In this document: one piece after another, positions 1 to 8,681 of the stretch
How positions within the stretch are numbered: the stretch's first letter is position 1
Layout: every line of letters starts with the position of its first letter
From: Planctomycetia bacterium
GTDB lineage: Bacteria; Planctomycetota; MHYJ01; WSZJ01
Assembly (NCBI GenBank): GCA_020849035.1
Contig: JADLHC010000250.1
Coordinates: 1-42,424, forward strand
Direction: 5' to 3'
DNA: 42,424 nt
The notes under the pieces: generated by a model
The model's input: the letters and a program-made list of their open reading frames with translations, nothing else
Database searches by the model: none
Told to the model about the DNA's origin: nothing
Translations under genes and position numbers: made by a program

Positions 1-356
1 CCGAACTCGACCTGCCGCTTCTTCTGGCACGACGGGCACAGGCACCGGCTCTTGCACGAGTGCGCCAGCAGGAACTCGTCGCCGCACTCGGGGCAGCGGA
101 TCCGCGCAAAGCCGTAGTCGAGGATGCCGCACTTCAGGAATTTGCGCACCGCCCCCGGGATCGCCGGCCGCAGCGGGCCGTGCGCCGGCGCGAACCGGCC
201 GTCGTAGACGCGCAGGAACGCGTCGAGGTGGTCGCTGAGCAGCCGCCAGAGCGGCGACTCGCGCGGCCGACGGGCGCGGTAGACGCCGCCGGGCGCGGGG
301 CGGGGGCATTTTGCTTCGCCCGCCTGCTTCGCCGCGGGGCCCTGCTTGCGCTTCAT
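1..356 (-). CDS. IS91-type transposase, N-terminal zinc-binding part (cut by window edge)
   Basis: Reading the minus strand from an ATG at 356 gives an uninterrupted 118-residue frame that runs off the window. After a basic, Pro-rich leader (about 30 residues) comes a segment with SDHLDAFLRVYDGRF and GPLRPAIPGAVRKFLKCGIL, then a cysteine cluster: RCPECGDEFLLAHSCKSRC followed by CPSC. This order matches the zinc-binding N-terminus of IS91/IS801-type transposases, which carry a Y1/Y2 HUH-type catalytic domain further downstream. Only the zinc-binding part is visible, so completeness of the element cannot be judged. No terminal repeats are recognisable between 357 and 428. Confidence 0.85.
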   Translation of the reverse strand, partial: MKRKQGPAAKQAGEAKCPRPAPGGVYRARRPRESPLWRLLSDHLDAFLRVYDGRFAPAHGPLRPAIPGAVRKFLKCGILDYGFARIRCPECGDEFLLAHSCKSRCLCPSCQKKRQVEF

Positions 357-428
357 TCGGGACGATGATCCCGTTCTGATCCGCTGAAACGCAATCCCCC
401 GGCCCGGCCGTGGGCTCGCCCCGGGTCG

Positions 429-1745
429 CTACCCCTCCACGTACCCGAACACCCGCCCCTTGAAGTACTCCTTCACCTTCTTCGCGTGGGCCTCGGGGAT
501 CTCGCGCTTGAACGGGAACGCCTTCGCGTCTGCCACCCACCTTCCGATGAACGTCTCGAGGTAGTGGCCGATCGGGGCGAGCGAGTCCTTCCAGCAGCGG
601 TCGAACGTGTCGGCCGGCGTGTGGGCCCACATGAGCTCGACGCCGAGGCGGCCGAAAGCGGCGGTGGGGACGCCGGCGTGGGCGAACGGCGCGTTGTCGG
701 AGGAGTAGCACTCGTCGTCGAACTTCATGGCGGGGCCCATTTCGCTGGCCAGCAGCTTGCACGCGCTCATCAGCTCGGGCGGGCCACCGACGGGGCAGTA
801 GTTGTCGCCGAAGAGCAGGCCCTGGAGGTCCACGTTGAGCATGAGCCGGACGCGTTCGAGCGGGCTCCAGTCGAGCTTCCACGCCTTCCCCTTCTTCTTC
901 GCGACGTGCTTGGCGTGGGCCTTGCGGAGGTTTTCGACGTGCGCCGTGCTGCCGCGCAGGCCGAGTTCCTCGCAGCCGAACGTCGCGAACCGCAGCGTGC
1001 GCTTCGAGCCGCGGTGGGCGAACACGCGCGCCAGTTCCATGGCGACGGCGGCGCCCGCGGCGTTGTCCTGGGCGCCGTAGCCGCCCCAGACGGAGTCGTA
1101 GTGGCCGCCGACGACGATCTCCTCCCACGGCTTCTCGGTGCCGCGCAGGACGCCCCAGACGTTCTGCGACGTGCGCCACTCGTGGCTGACCTTCACCACG
1201 ACCTTCGCCTTCTTCAGGCCCTTCCGCAGGATCCGGTCGCCGTCCTCGAACGCGATGCGCACGGTCGGCACGGCGCCGAACGCGTCGCGCTTTTCGTTCG
1301 AGAGCTTGGTCAGGCGGGGCTCGATGAAGCGTGCGTTTTCGACGAGGACGATGGCGGCGGGCTTCGCGCGCATGAGGGGCTCGTACTTGTCGGGGGCGCC
1401 GAGCTCGCCGTAGAGGAGGAAGATCTGTCCCGGTTTTGTTTTCGGAAGGAAGACCTCTTCGCCGCTCTCGACGAACACGAGCTCGCCGGTGACGGTGCCC
1501 GATGCGGTCGCGGCGACGGGGCGCGTCTTCAGCTCGCCGAGCCCCTCGACATGGATCGCGGCCTCGACTTTCCCCGGGATCTCGACGCGGAAGGGCTCGA
1601 CCGACGTTTCGAGCCCGTACGAGCGGAACTGCCGCGCGACGTACTCGGCGGCCTTGCGTTCCTCCGGCGAACCGCCGGGACGGATCCCGATCTCCTTCGC
1701 CATCACTCGGATGTGGTCGAACGCTTTCTGTGCTGAGAAGAGCAT
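429..1745 (-). CDS. M28-family zinc aminopeptidase with PA-like insert
   Basis: A 438-residue di-zinc metallopeptidase that would remove N-terminal residues from peptides. The M28 ligands are all visible: H215 and D217 in HYDSV, D227 in GAQDNAAG, the general base and ligand E259-E260 in CEELGLRGS, D306 in NVDLQG, and H375 in AHTPAD. Residues about 60-190 form a protease-associated-type insert. No signal peptide is seen, so the enzyme is probably cytoplasmic, whereas many relatives are exported. There is no Shine-Dalgarno before the ATG; TAGCAT lies six bases upstream, suggesting a leaderless transcript. The peptide specificity cannot be read from the sequence. Confidence 0.9.
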   Translation of the reverse strand: MLFSAQKAFDHIRVMAKEIGIRPGGSPEERKAAEYVARQFRSYGLETSVEPFRVEIPGKVEAAIHVEGLGELKTRPVAATASGTVTGELVFVESGEEVFLPKTKPGQIFLLYGELGAPDKYEPLMRAKPAAIVLVENARFIEPRLTKLSNEKRDAFGAVPTVRIAFEDGDRILRKGLKKAKVVVKVSHEWRTSQNVWGVLRGTEKPWEEIVVGGHYDSVWGGYGAQDNAAGAAVAMELARVFAHRGSKRTLRFATFGCEELGLRGSTAHVENLRKAHAKHVAKKKGKAWKLDWSPLERVRLMLNVDLQGLLFGDNYCPVGGPPELMSACKLLASEMGPAMKFDDECYSSDNAPFAHAGVPTAAFGRLGVELMWAHTPADTFDRCWKDSLAPIGHYLETFIGRWVADAKAFPFKREIPEAHAKKVKEYFKGRVFGYVEG

Positions 1746-1751
1746 CCCGGG

Positions 1752-1757
1752 ATGCTA
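1752..1757 (-). promoter_or_regulatory. -10-like element, leaderless start of M28 gene
   Basis: On the minus strand TAGCAT is followed by CCCGGG and then the ATG at 1745. The six-base gap would place the transcription start at or next to the start codon. No convincing -35 box is visible. The spacing is shared with the starts at 10195 and 20021. Confidence 0.4.
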
Positions 1758-1810
1758 GGCGAAGCGCCGGGCGGCGCCAGCTTTCGGAGGCTGAGCTAGA
1801 CTCCGCCTTC

Positions 1811-3454
1811 GTGAGCGCCGAATCGGCCTATGTCTTCCGCCACGCCCTCCTGCGCGACGCCGCGTACCAGCTCCAGCTTCCGGGAGCGCGGACCCGCCTT
1901 CACGGGCTGGCGCGGTCCTGCATGGAGTCCGCGTTCGGGGGCCGGCCGGAGCCCTCCGGGCCGGCTGCCTCCGATGGTGAGTCGCACACGGCGCACGCCT
2001 CGGATCCCTTCGCGCGCGAGCTGGCCGGGCACGCCCGCCTCAGCGGAGCGCCTGCGGGCCTCGTTCGCGAGTACCTGCGTCGCGGCGCGGAGCACGCGGA
2101 GGCGGCGTTCCGGATGGGCGAGGCGGAGGAGCTCTGGATCGAAGCGGCGGCGCTCGGCGAGGCAGGCGTGCGGGCGGAGGCGCTGAGGCGTGCGGCCGCG
2201 GCGGCCTACCAGGATGGCCGGAACGCCCTCGCCGAGCTGCGGTACCGTGACGCCCTCGACGCGGCGCGGGGGTGCGGCGACCGGGGGATCGAGGGGCTCG
2301 TGGCCGGGGGCCTTGCGGCGCTCCTGAGGGAGTGCGGCCGTCCCGACCAGGCCGCGGACCTGTTCCGCCAGGCGCTCGAACTGCACGGCGACCGGGGTTC
2401 GGTGGCGGAGGGGGGCTGCCGGTCGAATTTCGGGGACCTGCTGCTGGCCGCGGGCCGCATTGCGGAGGCCCGGGAGCAGTTCGAGCGGTCGCTGGAAATC
2501 TTCCGGCGAAGGGGCGGCACACGCCATGTGGCGCTGGGGATCAGCTCTCTGGCCGTGCTGGCGGCGCGCACCGGGCGGTCGGAGGAGGCCGAGCGGGGAC
2601 TTCGCGAGGCCCTCGCGCTGGCGCAGTCCGCGGGCGACCGGCGCCGGGAAGCGCAGGTGCTGGGCAATCTCGGGGGAGTCCTGGTCCAGCTTCGCCGCCC
2701 CGCGGAGGCGGAAGCCGCAATAACCCGGGCGAGGGAGCTTCACCGCGCCACGGGGAGCCGCCGCAACGAGGCCCACGTCCTGGGGAACCTCGGGATCCTC
2801 CGGGCCCGGTCCGGGGAGACCGCCGCCGCGGCGCTTTGCCTCGAGGAGGCGGTGCGGATCTGCCGCGACGTCGGGGACCGCGTGACGGAGTGCGGGTTCC
2901 TGGCGAACCTCGGGTCGCTCTACTCCACGGCCGGCGACTCCCTCAGGTCGTTGCACGCCTTCGAAGCCGCGCGCGCCCTGAGCCGCGAGGTGAAGAACCG
3001 GCGCGCCGAGGGCCTCGCGCTCGTCGGCCTGGGGGAGCATCACTCGGAGGAGGGGAACGACGCCGAGGCGGACGCCGCCTACGGCGAGGCCCTCGCGATC
3101 TGGAGGGAGCTCGGCGTCCGCGCCTACGAGGGCGTGGCGCTCGGCGGGCTCGCGGGCCGGTGCGCGAGAACCGGGCGACTGGATGAGGCCGACCGCCACT
3201 TCGCGGCCGCGATCGCCCTCCATGAGTCGGAGCGTGACCGGAGTTTCGAGGGGATGCACCGTTGCGAGCACGGGCTCGTCCTGCTGGCCCTCGGCCGGGC
3301 GGACGAGGCCCGGGTGACGTGGAAGCGGGGCGCGGACATCCTCCGCGAGGATGGCCTGCGGGAGTCGCTCGAGAAGCGCGTGGTGGCGATGACGGAGGCG
3401 TGCGCCGCGGCGGGCGTCGGGAGGTTCGACGCGCCCGGACCCGCGCGGACCTGA
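1811..3454 (+). CDS. TPR-repeat protein, apparently 5'-truncated ATPase/TPR regulator
   Basis: From a GTG at 1811 this is 547 residues. The first residues (YVFRHALLRDAAYQLQLPG, then RLHGLA) match the segment that in large AAA-type predicted ATPases, often fused to Ser/Thr kinases, comes straight after the ATPase domain. Here no kinase or ATPase precedes it: the divergent peptidase gene starts at 1745. The rest is kinesin-light-chain-like TPR repeats of about 40 residues (for example AEAREQFERSLEIFRRRGG, then LGNLGGVLVQLRRPAEAEAA). The start is uncertain. A GGAGG at 1786-1790 is 20 bases from the GTG, too far for a good ribosome site. The body has no stops or frameshifts, so it is either a recent 5' deletion remnant or a real shortened protein-interaction module. 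Confidence 0.65.
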   Translation: MSAESAYVFRHALLRDAAYQLQLPGARTRLHGLARSCMESAFGGRPEPSGPAASDGESHTAHASDPFARELAGHARLSGAPAGLVREYLRRGAEHAEAAFRMGEAEELWIEAAALGEAGVRAEALRRAAAAAYQDGRNALAELRYRDALDAARGCGDRGIEGLVAGGLAALLRECGRPDQAADLFRQALELHGDRGSVAEGGCRSNFGDLLLAAGRIAEAREQFERSLEIFRRRGGTRHVALGISSLAVLAARTGRSEEAERGLREALALAQSAGDRRREAQVLGNLGGVLVQLRRPAEAEAAITRARELHRATGSRRNEAHVLGNLGILRARSGETAAAALCLEEAVRICRDVGDRVTECGFLANLGSLYSTAGDSLRSLHAFEAARALSREVKNRRAEGLALVGLGEHHSEEGNDAEADAAYGEALAIWRELGVRAYEGVALGGLAGRCARTGRLDEADRHFAAAIALHESERDRSFEGMHRCEHGLVLLALGRADEARVTWKRGADILREDGLRESLEKRVVAMTEACAAAGVGRFDAPGPART

Positions 3455-3506
3455 GGCCGGGCGGCGGTCACGGACCCGGAGGTCCAGACCGACACTGCCG
3501 AGGTCC

Positions 3507-4178
3507 TCACGAGTTTTCGACGAGTTTCCCGTCCTCGATCCGGACGACGCGGTCGCCGGGCTCGATGAACCGCGTGTCGTGCGTGACGACGACGACGGAA
3601 GCGCCGCGCTCGCGGTGGAGCGAGCGGACGAGCGCGAAGATCTCCGCGCCGGTCTTCGAGTCGAGCTCGCCGGTCGGCTCGTCGGCGAGGAGGAGGGCCG
3701 GGTCCTTGAGCAGGGCGCGGGCGATCGCGACGCGCTGCTGCTCGCCGCCGGAGAGCTGCTTCGGGCGGTGGTCGAGGCGTTCGGCGAGCCCGACGCGGCC
3801 GAGCAGCTCCTTCGCCTTCGCGCGCATCCCCGGCGCGAGGCCCTTCGCGTAGAACGGCACGAGCACGTTCTCGACGGCGTCGAGGTTGCCGATCAGGTTG
3901 AAGGCCTGGAAGACGAAGCCGAGCTTCTCGCGGCGGAATTCCGAGAGCTGGTCGTCGGTCAGCGCGGTCAGGTCCTTTCCGGCGACCTCGATCGTCCCGG
4001 ACGTCGGCCGGTCGAGCGCGCCGGCGAGGTGCATGAGGGTGCTCTTGCCGCTGCCGCTGGGGCCGACGACGAACGTGAAGCTGCGGTCGGCGAGCTCGAG
4101 GGAGACGCCGCGCAGCGCCTCGACGGGGCGGCCGCCGATCGTGTACGTCTTCTTCAGATCTGTGGCGCGCAGGATCAT
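3507..4178 (-). CDS. ABC transporter ATP-binding protein (MacB/LolD type)
   Basis: A 223-residue ATPase that powers the permease encoded just upstream. It shows Walker A GPSGSGKST, the Q-loop in FVFQAFNLI, the signature LSGGEQQR, Walker B ALLLADEPTGELD and the H-loop in VVVTHD. The TGELDS tail after Walker B is typical of the LolD/MacB/FtsE group, which drives type VII mechanotransmission exporters or lipoprotein release. The ATG at 4176-4178 overlaps the permease TGA by one base, indicating translational coupling. An open frame continues upstream, but its Arg/Gly/Pro-rich composition marks it as a shadow of the permease gene. Substrate is unknown and no membrane-fusion protein is nearby. Confidence 0.93.
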   Translation of the reverse strand: MILRATDLKKTYTIGGRPVEALRGVSLELADRSFTFVVGPSGSGKSTLMHLAGALDRPTSGTIEVAGKDLTALTDDQLSEFRREKLGFVFQAFNLIGNLDAVENVLVPFYAKGLAPGMRAKAKELLGRVGLAERLDHRPKQLSGGEQQRVAIARALLKDPALLLADEPTGELDSKTGAEIFALVRSLHRERGASVVVVTHDTRFIEPGDRVVRIEDGKLVENS

Positions 4179-5344
4179 CAGTCCGCCCGGATCGCGTCCA
4201 CGGGGGAGAGCTTCGCCGCCTGCCGCGCGGGGTAGACCCCGCCGACGATCCCGAGGAGCGCGCCCACGCCGAAGGCCGTGGCGACGAGGGGGAGCGGGGT
4301 CGCGGGCTGGAACGGCATGAAGCGCGCCGCAATCTGGACACCGAGGACGCCGACGCCGCAGCCGAGCAGGCCGCCGGCGATCCCCAGGTACGTGCTCTCC
4401 GCCAGGATCAGCCGCGTCACGTCCCCGCGCGACCAGCCGTTCGCCTTCAGGATCCCGAACTCCGGCACCCGCTCCGTCACGCTCATCAGCATCGTGTTCA
4501 GGATCCCGATCGCCCCCACGATCACCGCGATCGAGCTCACCACGATCAGGAACACGTCCAGGTGCCCGAGCAGCTTCCCGAACTCCGACTGCCACTCCGC
4601 CGTCGAGAGGCAGTCCACCTTGCGCGTCTCCTGCGCGAACTCCGCCTCCACCGCCTTCTCCACCCGCGCCATCTCCTCCGGCGACTGCGCCACGGGCTCG
4701 ACGTAGAAGCTGGTGACGACGTCGCGGGAGTTGTTCCCGGCGAACGACCAGGCGGTCTCGAGGTGCATGACGAGGGTGCCGTCGAGGAAGAGCGAGCCGG
4801 TCTGGTAGACGCCGACGACTTCGTAGTCGAGCTCGCCGACGCGGATCGAGGCGCCCACGTCCTTGCGGTACTTCTGGGCGATGCGTTCCGAGATGACGAC
4901 GCGGCGCTGGCCGGCGTCGCGCGGCTCGATGTTGCGCCCGCGGCGCATGGAGCGCGAGTAGACGTGGCCCGCGGAGAGGCGGGTGTGCCTCTCAGGGTCG
5001 AGCCCGAGCACCACGATCGCGCTGAACAGCCCCATCAGCGTCTTCTGGCCCTCGACGTTCGGCGCGACGCGCCAGAGCTCCGGGACGCACGCCGCCACGC
5101 CGGGAATCCGCTCCACCCGGGCCGCGTACGAGAGCGGCAGCGTCGAGAAGATCGGGTCGACCGAGTTCGCCTCGATCATCACGAGCCCCTCCACCTTGTC
5201 CAGCGTGTCCACCATGGTGCTCTTGAGGCCGGACGACACGCTGACGAGGCCGACGACGCCCGCGATGGCGACGGCGACGCCGACCAGGGCGAGGAAGGAG
5301 CGCAGGGGGCGGGTCAGGATGTTGAGGAGGGCGAAGCGGAGCAC
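4178..5344 (-). CDS. ABC transporter permease, FtsX/MacB-like
   Basis: A 388-residue permease with the FtsX/MacB layout: one N-terminal membrane helix (about 16-38, in SFLALVGVAVAIAGVVGLVS), a large extracytoplasmic domain (about 40-260) and three C-terminal helices from about 265 to 375 carrying the conserved segment SVTERVPEFGILKANGWS. The start is a GTG at 5344. It is the first gene of a two-gene unit with the ATPase (one-base overlap). Relatives export lipoproteins, peptides or macrolides, or remodel the envelope; nothing here tells which. It is divergent from a secreted toroid protein, with an inverted repeat in between. Confidence 0.9.
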   Translation of the reverse strand: MLRFALLNILTRPLRSFLALVGVAVAIAGVVGLVSVSSGLKSTMVDTLDKVEGLVMIEANSVDPIFSTLPLSYAARVERIPGVAACVPELWRVAPNVEGQKTLMGLFSAIVVLGLDPERHTRLSAGHVYSRSMRRGRNIEPRDAGQRRVVISERIAQKYRKDVGASIRVGELDYEVVGVYQTGSLFLDGTLVMHLETAWSFAGNNSRDVVTSFYVEPVAQSPEEMARVEKAVEAEFAQETRKVDCLSTAEWQSEFGKLLGHLDVFLIVVSSIAVIVGAIGILNTMLMSVTERVPEFGILKANGWSRGDVTRLILAESTYLGIAGGLLGCGVGVLGVQIAARFMPFQPATPLPLVATAFGVGALLGIVGGVYPARQAAKLSPVDAIRAD

Positions 5345-5369
5345 GCGGCCCAGTTAGCCGCATCGGGCG

Positions 5370-5389
5370 GGAATCGTCCATGCGATTCC
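5370..5389. promoter_or_regulatory. inverted repeat in a divergent intergenic region
   Basis: GGAATCG and CGATTCC form perfect 7-base arms around a 6-base spacer. They lie in the 81-base space between the divergent ABC permease and toroid-protein starts. The position suits an operator for one or both genes. No regulator can be assigned. Confidence 0.35.
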
Positions 5390-5425
5390 TTCGAACCGGG
5401 GCGCCGGGAACCCGTTGGAAGGCGC

Positions 5426-6544
5426 ATGAGCGGGCGTGTGCTGAAGGGGTACGCGGCGGTGCTGGCGCTCGCGGCGCTTCTGGCGCTGGCGCTGCGCCTG
5501 CGCGGGCCGGGGAGTGCTCCGCCGGCGGAGGAGCCCGGGGCCTCGGACGCGACCGCGGGCGGGACCCGGGGCGTTGCCCCGGAGGCCGCTTCCGGACCCG
5601 GGTCGCGACGAGTGTCGGAGGTGCCGGTCGGGCCTGTTTCGCGCGCGCACGGGGACGGCTGCGGCCAGGTCGTCGAGTTCGCCGTCCCTCGCGCCCTCAA
5701 GGCGCTCGTCCGCGCCCAGAATCCGGATGGTTCGTGGGGCGACGGGGCGGAGGCGTTCGAAGGACGCATCCACACCCCTGCTTCCGCCACGGCCCTCGCC
5801 GTCCTCGCCCTCCTCGGCGCGGGCTACACGCACCTGAGCAAGGACATGGCGGCCGACGGCGTGACCTTCGGGGCGTCCATGAAGCAGGCGCTGAAGTGGC
5901 TGATGGCATGCGAGCCCGCGGACGCGTTCGAGTCGGGGATCGTCGCGCTCGCGCTCTCGGAGTACTACGGCCTGACGGCCAGCGCCCTGATCAGGAATCC
6001 CGCCGAGGCCGGCCTGCACCGGCTGGAGTCCTGGCAGGCGTACGAGGCGGCGCACGGCGACCGCCTCGGCGAGGCCTGGACCGCCATGGCGGCGACCTCC
6101 GCCCGGCTCTCCGGCCTGGAGTTCGATCCCGAGGCCACGGCGCGGGCGAAGGAACGCGTCAGCGCGCGCCTCGAAGGCGGCCCCGACCCCCTCGCCGCCG
6201 CCTCCTGGCTCCTTCTCACCAACGACCGCACCCACGCCGGACTCCCCGCCGTGCGCGATGCCCTCGCCGCCGCGCTTCCAGAGCCCGCGTCCTACTCCTA
6301 CGCCGACGGCTACTTCGCCACGCTCGCGCTCTTCCAGATCGACGGTCCCGGGCGCAAGGAGGGCAAGGGCGAGGCGTGGAAGGCGTGGGAGGGGGCGATC
6401 CGCGAGGTGCTGGTCGGGAAGCAGGACCGCGACGGCACCTGGCCGGGCGTGTCGGGCCGCACGGGAGACGCGCTGCGCAACGCACTCGCGACGATGACGC
6501 TCGAGATCTACTACCGGTACGCTTCCGCGTCCGGCGCGCGGTAG
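5426..6544 (+). CDS. membrane-anchored prenyltransferase/squalene-cyclase-like toroid repeat protein
   Basis: A 372-residue protein with an N-terminal hydrophobic segment (about 8-26, VLKGYAAVLALAALLALALR) acting as signal anchor, then a Pro/Ala/Gly-rich linker (to about 80), then alpha/alpha-toroid repeats. QW-like motifs QNPDGSWGD (about 97) and QDRDGTWPG (about 332) bracket the domain. The acidic DXDD motif of true squalene/hopene cyclases is not visible, so this is probably a non-catalytic extracytoplasmic relative of the sort common in planctomycetes. ATG 5426 is chosen because GGAAGG lies just upstream and the frame before it overlaps the permease with shadow composition. The role is unknown. 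Confidence 0.75.
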   Translation: MSGRVLKGYAAVLALAALLALALRLRGPGSAPPAEEPGASDATAGGTRGVAPEAASGPGSRRVSEVPVGPVSRAHGDGCGQVVEFAVPRALKALVRAQNPDGSWGDGAEAFEGRIHTPASATALAVLALLGAGYTHLSKDMAADGVTFGASMKQALKWLMACEPADAFESGIVALALSEYYGLTASALIRNPAEAGLHRLESWQAYEAAHGDRLGEAWTAMAATSARLSGLEFDPEATARAKERVSARLEGGPDPLAAASWLLLTNDRTHAGLPAVRDALAAALPEPASYSYADGYFATLALFQIDGPGRKEGKGEAWKAWEGAIREVLVGKQDRDGTWPGVSGRTGDALRNALATMTLEIYYRYASASGAR

Positions 6545-6551
6545 CTACCGC
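6538..6551. terminator. 14-base palindrome spanning two convergent stop codons
   Basis: GCGGTAGCTACCGC is a perfect palindrome that contains the TAG of the upstream toroid gene and the TAG of the facing HD-GYP gene. It could fold as a short hairpin in either transcript (5-bp stem, AGCT loop), but no U-run follows on either side, so intrinsic termination is doubtful. Confidence 0.25.
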
Positions 6552-7726
6552 TCGCCCGCTCCGCGCGGCCGGAAACCGGTCTCGGATTTCGCGAGGTCCA
6601 TTTCCACCGCCTTCGGCAGCGGGGCGCCGCCGCTGCGGAGCACCCGGATCACCGGCCGTTCCATCCCGGTCGCCGTCACGCCCGACACCACGCCCGTGCA
6701 CCCCGCCCACTCGCCGTCCAGCACCTCGATCTCCAGCCCGACCGGGTACGGCGGCGTGAGCGCGAGGAAGGCGCGAAGGGCGTCCGGGTGGAGCGCCTTG
6801 CCGGTTTCCTTCCGCATGAGCCCGATCGCCTCGTCGTCGCGCATCGCCCAGCCGTCGGGGAACCCGCAGGTGAGCAGGTCGAAGACGTCCGCGACCGCGA
6901 TCACGCTCGCGTACCGGTGGATCGAGCCCGGGCCGACGGAGTCGCGCGGCGAGAGCGCCGGCATGCCGACGAGCCGCCGCGGGAAGCCGCGGCCGTCGAA
7001 GCGCTCGTGGTGCTGGTAAGCGCAGTGGGCGCAGAGCAGGGAGAGCCCCGTGTCCGAGCGCAGGATGTGGTAGCCCGCCGCCGGGTGAAGCTGCTGCCCC
7101 GGCGCGGCTTTCAGCGCCTCCTCCGGCAGCACGTGGTACCCCACATCGTGCAGGAGCGCCCCGACGCAGAGCTCCCGGCACTCGCGCGGCGTCCATCCGA
7201 GCCGCCGCGCGACCATCACGCTGCGCGCCGCGACGTTCATCGCGTGGTCCACGTGGTGGCTCGCCTCCGTCCGCGGCATCCCCGTCACCATCGGCGCGTC
7301 CTTCTCCAGCGCGATCCCGTCGAAGAACGCGTCCAGCTCCGGGCCCGCCATCGCCTCCACGAAGCGCAGCGCCTTCACCGCCTTGCGTACCTCCGGCCGC
7401 CCCAGCTTCTCGCCCGCCGCCGCCGCGTCGTCCGTCGCCTCGATCCCCGCGGCCCGCCCGATCGTGTCGCGCACCGACTTGAAGAACGCCGCCAGCTTCC
7501 GCCCCATCGGCGCCCGCGCGGCCTCGATCACCAGGTCCCGCCCCTCGTCCGTCTCCGGCCCCTCGTCGAACACGTACAGGTCGCGGTAGCCCGCCTGCGC
7601 CAGCCGCTGGATCGCCGCCGGCGTCAGCGCCGCCCCCGACGCCAGCATCGCCGCCCCGTTCGGGTAGTACAGCGCCCGCGCCACCCGCTGCCCCGCCACC
7701 GCGTCCTCCAGCTTGATCCGCCTCAT
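6545..7726 (-). CDS. HD-GYP-type metal-dependent phosphohydrolase
   Basis: A 393-residue cytoplasmic protein. The N-terminal about 140 residues resemble the helical leader found before many HD-GYP domains (LEDAVAGQRVARALYYPNG). The HD-GYP core has LLHDVGYH with H193-D194, the histidine in LHPAAGYHIL (about 214), the HHERFDGRGFP motif (239-249; Phe replaces Tyr of GYP) and IAVADVFDLLT. HD-GYP enzymes hydrolyse cyclic-di-GMP or related dinucleotides, so the gene is a likely second-messenger phosphodiesterase. A C-terminal KOW/SH3-like tail (GLEIEVLDGEWAGCTGVVSG) follows. Its ATG overlaps the DUF502 stop by four bases, so the two are co-expressed. The absence of a receiver or PAS domain leaves the input signal unknown. 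Confidence 0.85.
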   Translation of the reverse strand: MRRIKLEDAVAGQRVARALYYPNGAAMLASGAALTPAAIQRLAQAGYRDLYVFDEGPETDEGRDLVIEAARAPMGRKLAAFFKSVRDTIGRAAGIEATDDAAAAGEKLGRPEVRKAVKALRFVEAMAGPELDAFFDGIALEKDAPMVTGMPRTEASHHVDHAMNVAARSVMVARRLGWTPRECRELCVGALLHDVGYHVLPEEALKAAPGQQLHPAAGYHILRSDTGLSLLCAHCAYQHHERFDGRGFPRRLVGMPALSPRDSVGPGSIHRYASVIAVADVFDLLTCGFPDGWAMRDDEAIGLMRKETGKALHPDALRAFLALTPPYPVGLEIEVLDGEWAGCTGVVSGVTATGMERPVIRVLRSGGAPLPKAVEMDLAKSETGFRPRGAGER

Positions 7727-8460
7727 GCCGGCCCCTCCACCGGCACCGGCTGCCCCGGCCGCAGCTTCTCCGGCAGCAGCACCCCCGCGCTCACCACGAA
7801 CGGGATCGCCTCGTCCACGCTCATCGCCACCGGGATCACGTCCGACTTCGGCAGGATCAGCACCCACCCCGTGATCAGCGTCGGCGCGTTCGGCACGCAC
7901 ACCGTCACCATCTCCACCTTCTCCCGCTCGTTCAGGATGTTGATCCCGTCGTTCGTCACGAACCCGATCGACCAGATCCCCTTGTACGGATACTGCACCA
8001 GCACCACGCTCTTGAACTCCACCTGCTTGTTCCCCTTCATCAGGAAGTCCGACACCTGCTTCCCGTACCCGTAAATGCTCCCGATGATCGGAAACCGCGC
8101 GACCACCTGCTCGACGGCGCCCATGAGCTTGCGGCCGAGGAAGGAGGCGAAGAGGAACCCGAGGAAGAAGATCAGGACGGCGGCGACGGGGAAGCCGATC
8201 GCCGACTTGAGCCAGTGGTCCGTGGCGCGCAGGTCGGCGAGGGCGTGGCCGGTGTAGGAGACGATGAAGTCGCCGAAGCCGCGGCCCGCCCACCGGTCGA
8301 GTCCCCAGATCACGGCGCCGCCCATCGGCTTGCCCACGTAGTCGTTCAGGATGCCGAAGGCGGCGATGAGGATGAGGATCGTGAGGGTGGTGGGGAGAAG
8401 GGAAGCGACGCCGGTCATGAACGACCGCTTGAACCCCGCCTTGATGGCCTGCGAAAGCAT
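7723..8460 (-). CDS. DUF502 family membrane protein
   Basis: A 245-residue protein with two membrane segments (about 16-40, SLLPTTLTILILIAAFGIL, and about 88-108, IGFPVAAVLIFFLGFLFAS), then a conserved region with RFPIIGSIYGYGKQVSDF and NAPTLITGWVLILPKSDVI. This is the DUF502 pattern, a widespread family of unknown biochemical role. It is the first gene of a pair with the HD-GYP phosphohydrolase (ATGA overlap), suggesting a membrane protein coupled to second-messenger turnover. Codon third positions switch from mainly C-ending to mainly G-ending part-way through. Confidence 0.85.
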   Translation of the reverse strand: MLSQAIKAGFKRSFMTGVASLLPTTLTILILIAAFGILNDYVGKPMGGAVIWGLDRWAGRGFGDFIVSYTGHALADLRATDHWLKSAIGFPVAAVLIFFLGFLFASFLGRKLMGAVEQVVARFPIIGSIYGYGKQVSDFLMKGNKQVEFKSVVLVQYPYKGIWSIGFVTNDGINILNEREKVEMVTVCVPNAPTLITGWVLILPKSDVIPVAMSVDEAIPFVVSAGVLLPEKLRPGQPVPVEGPA

Positions 8461-8681
8461 CCCGATCCTCGAGTAGGTCCCTCGGAGGGGATTCTATCGC
8501 CCTCGCCCCTGCTGGGCACGATCTATGCCCCCGTCCAGGGAAACCGGATTCCGCTCAAGTTCGCGCCGCTGCCGCGACGAGACAAGGAGGCGAGAGGGGG
8601 CGACCCCGGTTTGCCGCCGCGGCCTCGGAGACCGCGGCAGGCCACCCCCGAGCCACGCGGGACAAGAGAGGGGATCGCGTC

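Noticed and set aside
5426-6544. Functional squalene-hopene cyclase
   Set aside because: Far too short (372 versus about 630-720 residues) and no DXDD catalytic motif is visible.
6538-6551. Strong intrinsic bidirectional terminator
   Set aside because: Palindrome has only a 5-bp stem and no U-run on either strand; kept only as a low-confidence feature.
8461-8681. Non-coding RNA in the 220-base space before the zinc-ribbon gene
   Set aside because: GC-rich imperfect hairpins only (around 8610-8640); no recognisable RNA family or promoter with terminator.
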